A DNA stretch of 64,000 nt from Zanthoxylum bungeanum (taxonomy: Eukaryota > Streptophyta > Magnoliopsida > Sapindales > Rutaceae). The notes beneath the pieces were generated by a model, which had not been told where the DNA came from, ran no database searches, and was given only the letters and a program-made list of their open reading frames with translations. Where the stretch lies: the NCBI GenBank assembly GCA_019454045.1, contig SKCR01032769.1, positions 496,001 through 560,000 of the forward strand, given 5' to 3'. Made by a program: the position numbers and the translations under genes. This document shows, one piece after another, positions 56,099-64,000 of this stretch. The first letter of the stretch is position 1. Every line of letters begins with the position of its first letter.

Positions 56099-56315
56099 TT
56101 TTTTTTTTTTTTGGATATATTGAAAATCCTGTCATCAAACCACCTGATCCGAACTTAAGGGAATCAAGTAAAACATCGGCTGCCCCAGGTTTTTACAAGA
56201 AATACTAGCAACTGCGTGCAATGCGTCTAATTTATCCTATGCACTCGAACTCAATATCTAACAACTAAATTTTAAGTCATTTATCACCAAATCACACACA
56301 TTGGGGCTCATTATA
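56099..56315 (-). mobile_element. tRNA-derived SINE, older copy
   Basis: A poly-T run starts the unit (poly-A tail on the minus strand). It resembles the SINE at 57498-57678: the body has AAACCACCTGATCCGAACTTA and GGCTGCCCCAGGTTTTTACA. A B-box-like GAGTTCGAGTGC on the minus strand is present. TATCTAA at both borders may be a short target duplication. Confidence 0.65.
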
Positions 56316-57483
56316 TATATCTAAATTATTAAAGAGAAAATAATATCTTTGTTCGATATACCGTAAAATTTCAACAAATTTGATATACAAGTAAAATAGA
56401 TGATAATTAAATAGATTTTTTTTTTTATCGAAAATAGATGTATGAAAAGGGTATTTTAGGTAATTTTTAAAATAAAATTTTAAATATTTTTTTTTTCAAA
56501 AAATACATAGATTAACTGAATAAAAGACCATTTACCTTCATTTAAAAAAAATGGAATTATATTATTTGGAGTGGTGATTGTGCATGCATATACCCTCTTC
56601 ATTTTGCAAATTTATTATTATTACAATTTTATCCTCAATTAAAACAAAAACAGGGTAGTGATAAAATGGTGTGGGCCTTTATTAAATTATGATTTACTTC
56701 AAATGCAACTCGATTAGATATATCTTCATTAATCGAAGTGTTCGATCATCAATGAATGGAATTAGAGTGCTTGTTGGAGAGTGGAGGCTAATAAAGTAAT
56801 AATGATGTACAGATAAAGAACAAAATAATATATGGCCCAGGCGATTGAGGGATTAGTAGCAGCATTAATTTATACTTGAGTTTAGGGCTACTAATTTATT
56901 AATTAATTAAACAATCATTATCTTTGTGGGCCGACCCATTTGGGGTCGTTAATTAAAATTAAAATTTAATACTGAGTTTGTATTCGGTTTTTAATAATAA
57001 TGAATATTAGAATTTAATTATTTAAAAATTATCAATCACAATTCATTATAAATTAATCGCTCAATTTAAGTCTCCTTATTTAATACATGTCAACAAGTTG
57101 TCAATATAAAAAATCTTTATGTTCCGTTTGTCATATCTATATTGTTTATTGAAACTTGCTCAAACTTGGCAAAATAAATTGACATTTGCATTATTCGGAT
57201 AAGGTCTGAAGCTTCTGTTCAGCTTCATTTTTGTTCAGTTTGTTGTTACACTTGTTTATTTTTTGTATTGATTGGCCGCCAGTACCTTTTTCTTATTTTA
57301 ATTTGTTTATTAGGTAATTAAAGAAGATTTTAACGAGAGTAATATCTTTTATTTTTAATATGATACTCTCGATGAGGGCTGTTAAACACATGATTTTAAT
57401 AAACTCTTAGGTGTCAATCTAATTGAAATATAAGTGTCTGCTTTGATACTTTGCTCATCATAAAAGTAATTTATTTTTTTTTT
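56316..57483. other. Intergenic, nothing recognised
   Basis: About 1.2 kb of AT-rich sequence with poly-T runs and no coding signal. Confidence 0.5.
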
Positions 57484-57692
57484 TTTTTTTAAAAGTTTTT
57501 TTTTTTTTTGAATAGTTGGAAACTCCGTAGCCAAACCACCCATTCTGAACGTAAGCGGAGCAAATAAAATTCCGACTGTCCCAGATTCTTATAAGAAACG
57601 CACTACCTGGATTCGAACTCAAGACCTGGAGGTCAAATCCTGAACTATACACCACCAAGCCACGCCCCCTAGAGACTATTTTTTTAAAAGTT
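57484..57692 (-). mobile_element. tRNA-derived SINE with target duplication
   Basis: On the minus strand the unit starts near GGGGGCGTGGCTTGGTGG (A box) and has GAGTTCGAATCC (Pol III B box) about 45 bp on. It ends in poly-A. The 14 bp sequence TTTTTTTAAAAGTT is present on both sides (57484-57497 and 57679-57692). Confidence 0.85.
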
Positions 57693-58741
57693 GACATCTG
57701 CATAATTCAAGTGTCACCTACATTACTAATAAGGGATTGAATCACGGACAACTTGTATTATTAATATCTCCCTCTCTTTATGTTTTCTAATGAGAATCGA
57801 ATCAATTGATAAACGTATTGCATGTTTTTTGTTATGTACATCACCTAGATGTTGCCATGTTCCAAGATTCCAGAAAACAAATTGCTATCATTTTATCATT
57901 ATTATTATTATTATCTTACATCATGAGCAAGCAAGCAACGCCTTCTATTTCCCGTTGGTAGCAGCACGAGAAACTCGTTGTTTCTTAATTTTGTTTGTTT
58001 TTGTTTTTTTTGCTTCATTTTTGGAGTTTTCTTTGAATGGTACAAATATTCGAAATGTACAAGAGAAATGATCCTACAAACAATGAATATTATTTATTAT
58101 TTTTAGTGTCATTGTTATGATGAAATGGTTTAGACACTCTTCGAATGAGTATCTTTTTTTCTAAAATTTTTGGCATTTGTGCTTGGTAGGTATCCGAGAT
58201 CAGATCGAAACCCTGTTGAGTTGTTCGGAAGATTTTTATGAATTAATTAATTAAAGGACTATTGAAAACTCCAAGACCAAGCTAGGGCAAAATATTGCAT
58301 GGTAAATTTCAAACAGGTCAAGCAAAGTATTGCATAGTTAATACCAATCCTTTCTTTAATCCCTTTTTTTTCCAAGTGATATAAGCACATAAGTCCCTTT
58401 TTTTTTCCCCTCAAATACCTCAACGTTGAAAAGAGTCTAAGATAAAATATCTTGCATCCCAATAAATTGGCACCCAAAACTTTGGCCAGCAGCAAATCAT
58501 CAAGAGAGAGCCTATTATTAAAATAAAGGAGTCATAATAAATTACAAAGATAAGCAAATAGGAAAAAGCAAGAAACTTATAATTAGAATTAGAAGGTATT
58601 AGTCTCGTTAAAATTTTGGCTAATAAAATAAATACAGAAGAAAAATCCGATTAAGGAAAGAGTGTCAGCTAAGAAATCTGAAATCTATGAAATTGCGAGA
58701 CTAGAGCGAAGATTAAGAGAGGGGAAACTTTGAAAATCCAT
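57693..58741. other. Intergenic, nothing recognised
   Basis: A 93-codon frame at 57790-58071 contains an Ile run from a (TTA)n tract and no known motif. No gene is supported. Confidence 0.5.
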
Positions 58742-58880
58742 TGACTTTTTTTTTTTTAAAACGTAGGTGGGTAAAATTCAAATTTAATTTTTTATCCTCT
58801 TATTTTCTCCGAGATTTGAACCCCGGTGATAAGTTAAATAAAGCTACTTTTCTCTTAGTGGTTCCATAGCCCCAAGTCTT
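58742..58880 (-). mobile_element. Possible third SINE-like sequence
   Basis: A poly-T start, a minus-strand GGGGTTCAAATCTCG resembling a Pol III B box, and an overall length near 140 bp suggest a SINE. No target duplication or clear A box was seen. Confidence 0.35.
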
Positions 58881-58902
58881 ACAATAATTCTATAATTACA
58901 AA

Positions 58903-59232
58903 TAGGGGTGTTCATAGGGTAGAGTCAACCCGACCCAACGTAACCCGACCCGACCCTATAATATTTTTATTATTATTTTTTAAAGTTTTTACTATTATTT
59001 CATTTGTTTATTACTTTTATTGTATTAAAACTTTATATATATGATAATTTTCGGGACATAAAACAAGTAATATTTATATTTCAAAATAATTAATTCATCA
59101 AAAATAATTTGGTGCGACCCGACCCGACCTGCACCCGATCGGGTTTCATCTTGGTGTGACCCGACCCGCGACCCGACCCGATCGGGTCTCATAAAATTTT
59201 AAAAAACCCGACCCGACCCGTGAACACCCCTA
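58903..59232. mobile_element. hAT-type MITE, 330 bp
   Basis: Terminal inverted repeats TAGGGGTGTTCA and TGAACACCCCTA are flanked by the perfect 8 bp duplication ATTACAAA (58895-58902 and 59233-59240). Just inside both ends are runs of CCCGACCCGACC. It has no coding capacity and would be moved by an hAT transposase in trans. Confidence 0.92.
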
Positions 59233-59245
59233 ATTACAAATTAAG

Positions 59246-59640
59246 TATCAATACAAGAAAATATGAAATTATCGACCGAATATTTTCGGTCGGTAATTTT
59301 TTATATTTACCGACCGAATACCGATCAAAAAATATTAAAAAATAATAATTTATGATCAATTACCGATCGTTTACTGATTGAAATATTACCGATCTAATTT
59401 CAATCGATATTCGGTTGGTAAATACGGCGCTAAATATTAATTTGTCGCCATTTTATGAAGCCAATAACTACCGATCAATTATTCGATTGGTAATTGCTAA
59501 TAAATAGCGATCGAATATAATTCGGTTGCTAAAATAATATTAATTATAAAAAATAAATAGTTTACCATTCAAATTAAGTTTCAGTCGATAAATTATACAT
59601 TGTCCAGACCGAATTATCTGTCGGTCGGTAAAAATTTAAA
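59246..59640. mobile_element. CACTA-type terminal fragment
   Basis: The left end reads CAATACAAGAAAATATG, a decayed form of the plant CACTA terminus CACTACAAGAAAA. Many direct and inverted subterminal repeats follow (ACCGACCGAATA, TTCGGTCGGTAA, TACCGATCAATTA). The other end and target duplication were not found. Confidence 0.6.
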
Positions 59641-59709
59641 ATTTAAAAATTAAAAAAATAATATATATAAAATATTTAATATTATTATTATTTTACCTTA
59701 TATATTATT

Positions 59710-59734
59710 ATCATCATCATCATCATCATCATCA
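59710..59734. repeat. (ATC)n microsatellite
   Basis: About eight ATC units, followed by short ATT and ACT runs. Confidence 0.9.
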
Positions 59735-59899
59735 TTATTACTACTACTACTCCTCAAACACACAAAAAACAAGAAACAAGAAACGTGTCATACCCTAGTG
59801 ATAATTATTCTATACATTCAATCGGTCTGAGCCCGCCTTTGGATGTTATTAAGGCTCAAGTGTGGGTCCCACACTTGGCTAGTTAGGTGGGTCCCATAA

Positions 59900-60251
59900 T
59901 TTTCGCCACGCTGTATTGGTCAGTTTGAGATTTTGGAAAGAGTGGGCATAGTGGCATATCACTTGACATTGTCACCGGATTTGGAAAGGATTCATTAAGT
60001 GTTTTATATAATTGTGCTGAATAAGTATGTATCAGACCCTTCTCACATTTTGGAAAGTCAACCAGTGGAGTTAAGCGAGAACCTCCCTTATGAAGAAAAG
60101 CCTGTGAAGATCGTAGATCGTAAGGTTCAAGAGCTGAGATCTAGACGTATTCTTCTTGCGAAGGTCATGTGGTTTAATCATCACATTCAGGATGCGACTT
60201 GGGAGTGGAACAGGTTATGAGGGAGAAATACCCAGAGCTGTTTGAGGATTA
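59900..60251 (+). pseudogene. Chromovirus integrase C-terminus/chromodomain remnant
   Basis: The frame reads FSPRCIGQFEILERVGIVAY, HLTLSPDLERIH, stop, VFYIIVLNKYVSDPSHILES and QPVELSENLPYEEKPVKIVD. RKVQELRSRRILLAKVMWFN and HHIQDATWEW follow. After a frameshift it ends MREKYPELFED-stop. This is the end of pol in Tekay/Del-type Ty3/gypsy ('LSPRYIGPFEIL', 'VFHVSMLRKY', 'DPSHVLE', 'VKVLWRNH..EEATWE', 'EKYPHLF'). The domain would target integration. One stop and one frameshift break it. The rest of the element to the left is missing. Confidence 0.9.
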
Positions 60252-60290
60252 AGAAATTTCGAGGACGAAATTTTTGTAAGGTGGGTAGAT
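60252..60290 (+). other. Polypurine region before chromovirus 3' LTR
   Basis: AATTTCGAGGACGAAATTTT then TGTAAGGTGGGTAGAT. This is the standard Tekay/Del sequence after pol. Confidence 0.8.
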
Positions 60291-62536
60291 TGAAATACCT
60301 CATTTTTATTTTATTTTATTTTATTTTAATCTCCATTATATTCATAACCCCACAATTATAAATCATTACCTAAAATATGTTTCTTTTTCTACAAAATTAT
60401 TGAAACCTAATAGATATCCACCCACCATTAACCCTACTTTATTATCTCCACCAAATCATGTTCTATTGTCTCCTAATCAAACAAAAGTATATCTAACCAC
60501 CCCTAAGCACTACTCCATCATCACCCAACGTTTTCTATCAAGTGCCAGAGTCATTCATACATCCACAAAATGAGTGAATTAACAAGAGAAATGTAAGGAA
60601 GTGGTGCTGGAATACTTAAGAACATCATTAAAGGTGGTGGATCAATAGTAATGGTGATTTGTTTTGTGATTGCTCATTAGTTGGTTTAATGGATGAATTT
60701 GTATATTGGTGTTGTGTGGCTTTTGATGTTGCTGGTTCAGTGGTAGAGATTGAGATTTATTTTTATTGGTGAGAAGTTGTTTTGTTTGAATGAAGGGTTG
60801 GATGATTATTACCTTCATATTTTTGCTCAATACATGATTCTCTGAGAATATACAATTTGTATCATGTTTCCAAATACTTTTAGGGGTGATGATGAGTGAA
60901 TAGGGTGATTTGAGACAAATCCAGAGGAATTTGAGAGCAATTTCTTGGAATTTTAGAGAGAGAAACCGAGAGTATGAGAGAGGATTATCCAGAAGAGAGA
61001 GGAAGTGCATGAACAGAAAGAGAAATGGATTTTTTGACGTTGTCTGATCTCCGTTTCCAGCAAGTGACCACATCTGGAGCATCCCCGAGACGAGACGAAT
61101 CCATTGCCGCCGGACCGCCGCCGATCCTCCGCCGGACGCGCCAGCCACGCTCCGGCGATCTGCTGCCCACGTGTTCCACGCGCCGCAGCGCGTGTATGAC
61201 ACCTCCCGGACCGGAATTTCTCCTCATCGAGATACGCAAGTTGGACACTTCGTTTGCCCAAATCGGACCTTCGATTGTTGAGAAACGAGTAAAATACGGT
61301 TGTTATCAGTGTTTAACCGATCGTCGGTAACTGCCGTGCTTCAGCCCTACCTCCACCATCTCCGTGATCCTTGAGACGTTTCCTGACCAGCGGCTCCTTC
61401 GTTGAGAGATTTGGAGGTTGTTGGAGCTCGGTACGTAATTATTACCGTTTTGAGGGTGTAAATGATAGAATTTAAAAGTTCTGGACTTAATTGTATATTT
61501 ACATAATTAAGAGGGTAAAACTATAAATTCTGGTTTTTATGGGTTAAATAGTAATATTTAAGTATTTTAGGACTATTTGGACATATTAGAAAAGTTTAGG
61601 GGCTAAAATGGAAATTTAGAAGTTTAGGGGAAAAATGGTAATTTTATATTTTTCAGATTCTTAGCGAGGATATAGACATATTAAGGACTTTTACGTGGAT
61701 AGAGGTAAATACAATGCACGTTGATTCCCTTAACATAATTGTTTGTTGATTGATGGTTGTCATGAAAGTCTATATATATATGTTGATATAATTATAATTA
61801 TATATATATTTATATATATTTTGTGGAGATATAAACATTGGTTAATTGAAAGCATGAGAAAAATAAATTCATGATTATTGAGATGAGATTGATGGATTGG
61901 ATGCGAGATGTGATTGTATTGGATGATGTGTGTTGTTGAGTTATGCTGCCGGGTTTTGTATGATAGTGGTCGGAGATGAAATGAGATATGATGATACATT
62001 ACGTGAGATGATATGATGGAAAACATTGGGAGTTGTGATGAGGTACTCTCTCATTGGTTTTGATATGGTGGGAAACCTTGGGAGTTGTGATGAGGTACTC
62101 TCCCATTGGTTTCAATCCACTATTATACTGGACCCGGATTAGCAACCATGTTTGATGGATGATTGTATTGTTGTGGGATGTATGTTTTAATTGTTATTAT
62201 AATATATTTTATTTTCATATATTATATTATATATATATATATATATATTCCTATTTTATTGGTGAGGTCATGTTGAGAGTATGAGTGCTTTACTTGCTGA
62301 GCTCTTTAAGCTCACTCCCCTTTTCCCCAAACATTCCAGGTAGTTCGCGAGTACAGCAGAAGCAGTACCGGATTTGGATCCACGTGCCACAGTTGTTTTC
62401 GGGTTGGTCCAAATATTTGAGTCGTCATTTGTATATTTTTAAGACTTGTGTTGTAAACCATAAAAAATGTGTATAATTCATATATTTGTAACTTATGAAG
62501 TATTAATTGTGCATATTTGTTTGGTTGGTTTGACAT
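60291..62536 (+). repeat. 3' LTR of the chromovirus
   Basis: It starts TGAAATACCTC after the PPT. It contains a GC-rich stretch (61040-61220) and the CTTGCTGAGCTCTTTAAGCT stretch at about 62295, common in Tekay-type LTRs. The end near TTGGTTTGACA is my estimate, as no duplication was found. The plus and minus frames here (60642-61330) are not genes. Confidence 0.7.
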
Positions 62537-63515
62537 ATATAATACAGTCTATACAATCTCAAACATGATATTGTATAAAATTTAGTACAGTCCAATACAA
62601 TTCAATCTAATACAGTCCAATACAGTTCAGTCCAGTACAATGCACCCTTAGTAACATGACTATCCAGGTTATATGATTAAACGATTGATAAACTGGTCGT
62701 AAACAAATATTCATATTATGTTGACACAATTATGTGAATATTAAATATGTGTTAGTTGGTGTAATATGAATACGACACAATTAATAAATTGATCGATACG
62801 ATATGATACAATTATTAATCGTGTCAATTTATATCGACCTGATTACAAAAAAATCCGTATTATATCCATATCATCACTCATATTGACAGGACACGAATAT
62901 CATATTGTTACACCTCTAGAACGCGATAACCTGTAAGTTCTGACTTTTACCCTGTCAGACTGCCATCAATTGTATTGTTAACAAGACTCGATCAGCAAAT
63001 CTCTTGCACCACTCTCAAAAAAAAAAAAATATTACAAAGTTAAACTAATATGTACCCACTAGAATAATGACATTAATTGATTAATAAGATAAAAATTATT
63101 ATTTTTTTATATTTTTTTCCCATTTCCATGCTAACCAGACATGTGATCATATATTTTTTCCTCAGAAAACTATGTATGCTGATGCATGCAGCATATACAA
63201 TTTAATTTGTCAGATGTCAGAATGCTGATATTCCGATCCTGCAATATGGGTGATGAATAAATTCTAAAAAATGCAAATTATTGAATTACTGTCTTCTATC
63301 TCTTACCTTAGTGTATTTTGTCTTTTAGTATTAATATCAGGAAGGTTTGTATCAGCGTTTGTATCATATTAGCCATATATACACACACAAATAACTATAT
63401 AGTAATTTTCTCATGGGGACATAATTTCATATGGACAGACAGGTGCGGATTTTCATTAGAACACAAGAGAATGTTTACTTACTTAGTTTCTTGCGAACAT
63501 TCACGTGAGAGAAGA

Positions 63516-63555
<40 letters not shown>

Positions 63556-63816
63556 GTTGACATAAAAAAATCACATTTGTAACATAAAACGTTATTAGAA
63601 TTATAAAAAGTTACATATATGAGGTTACACATAACGAAAATTCTGGATCTTCTAACTAGAACCGTCCGTTATTCCAGTAAAAACAGGACATAGCAGCACA
63701 AGAAAATAAGTAATTATAGTAACTAATAATCTGCTGACAAGATATGTGTTTGCGCCTAGTAAGTACTACACTTCTCTATAGGATCGGATCCATTTTTTGC
63801 AAACAACCCATCTGGC
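62537..63816. other. Intergenic and 3' flank of the edge gene
   Basis: It begins with a short cluster of TACAGTCCAATACA-like words (62548-62650), perhaps one end of a MITE. The rest is AT-rich with a (TA)n run. The part next to 63816 should include the 3' UTR of the minus-strand gene. Confidence 0.5.
63519..63552. repeat. (TA)n microsatellite
   Basis: About 17 TA units. Confidence 0.95.
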
Positions 63817-63999
63817 TCAAGCCATCGAGTTTATCCCATTTGTAGTATTTCTCCGCTTAGGCTTCATCGAATCTTCCGGTAACATTGATGACGATGACGA
63901 TGATGTTGACGACGAGGAAGAAGTAGGAGACGGCTCAGCCTCCGACTCCGGTGGTGACCCACGCTTAGCAGTTGTAGTAGTAACACGAACAGGCTTAAA
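63817..63999 (-). CDS. C-terminal end of an unrecognised protein (runs off the window)
   Basis: The minus strand is open from the edge to a TGA at 63817-63819: FKPVRVTTTTAKRGSPPESE, AEPSPTSSSSSTSSSSSSML, PEDSMKPKRRNTTNGINSMA. Only 60 residues are visible. They are Ser/Thr/Pro-rich and acidic, ending in a basic KPKRRN patch that could be a nuclear signal. Codon content and GC level rise here relative to the repeats, and no TE motif is present, so it looks like a host gene's last exon. I do not recognise the family. It could also be a Ser-rich low-complexity ORF by chance. Confidence 0.55.
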   Translation of the reverse strand, partial: FKPVRVTTTTAKRGSPPESEAEPSPTSSSSSTSSSSSSMLPEDSMKPKRRNTTNGINSMA

Positions 64000-64000
64000 A

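Noticed and set aside
57600..57640. tRNA-like B box suggesting a tRNA gene
   Set aside because: The A and B boxes belong to a SINE with a poly-A tail and target duplication. No cloverleaf can be completed.
57790..58071. 93-codon plus-strand frame as a gene
   Set aside because: It contains an Ile run from a TTA microsatellite and a Phe-rich tail, with no motif or splice support.
60642..61202. 186-codon minus-strand frame
   Set aside because: It lies wholly inside the chromovirus LTR, on the strand opposite to the element. It owes its length to the GC-rich LTR stretch, and no protein motif is present.

Overview
This window is nuclear DNA from a flowering plant, probably a eudicot, in an AT-rich, gene-poor and transposon-dominated region. 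The evidence is the set of repeat lineages: SIRE-like and Tork-like Ty1/copia, Ty3/gypsy elements of the Athila/Tat (OTA) type primed by tRNA-Asp, a Tekay/Del-type chromovirus, plant L1 LINEs with RNase H, tRNA-derived SINEs, and hAT, CACTA and possibly Helitron DNA elements. A broken copy of a LONELY GUY (LOG) cytokinin-activation gene fits the same origin. I cannot name the species. The only stretch that looks like a live host gene is the last 61 codons of a minus-strand CDS at the right edge (63817-63999).

Left third (1-26760). A gag-only copia element (A) runs from the left edge to 9180. It is split by a 3.1 kb solo LTR with TSD CGGAT (1347-4462) and by an hAT transposon in its 3' LTR (about 6609-8499). 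A minus-strand LINE (9684-13769) follows. It abuts a minus-strand OTA-type LTR with 3' internal sequence (13770-16625), then a frameshifted LOG retrocopy (16714-17344) and an LTR-like piece. A plus-strand solo LTR with TSD GATAA (20611-23009) carries a nested 1.0 kb repeat called F. After it comes a very AT-rich, Helitron-like block.

Middle (26762-45417). A complete Tork-like copia (D) lies on the minus strand (26762-32753, TSD GCCAC) with a nearly whole but broken pol. A LINE RNase H relic follows. A truncated minus-strand OTA gypsy (34494-45417) carries a plus-strand non-autonomous OTA element (35100-40462, TSD ACTTG) inside its protease gene and a second F repeat inside its LTR. This gypsy is itself inserted in the 5' LTR of the next element.

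Right third (45418-64000). Copia element B (45418-54784) is gag-only and degraded. A young member of a related family, C (45544-50547, TSD TCAAT), sits inside B's 5' LTR. C's two LTRs differ by only about four substitutions by eye. Beyond B lie two or three SINEs, a 330 bp hAT MITE with an 8 bp TSD, a CACTA terminus, the 3' end and LTR of a chromovirus, and the edge gene.

How the parts relate. Copia A, B and C encode Gag with two zinc knuckles and no pol, and the 35100 element has only a Gag fragment, so both types must depend on enzymes supplied by other elements. The most unusual pattern is shared by unrelated LTRs here. The U3 region just upstream of the TATA box carries an array of short CpG-containing palindromes. 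The palindrome differs by family (ACCGGT, GGCGCC/CCGCGG, GTCGCGAC, GTTCGAAC), but the position is the same.
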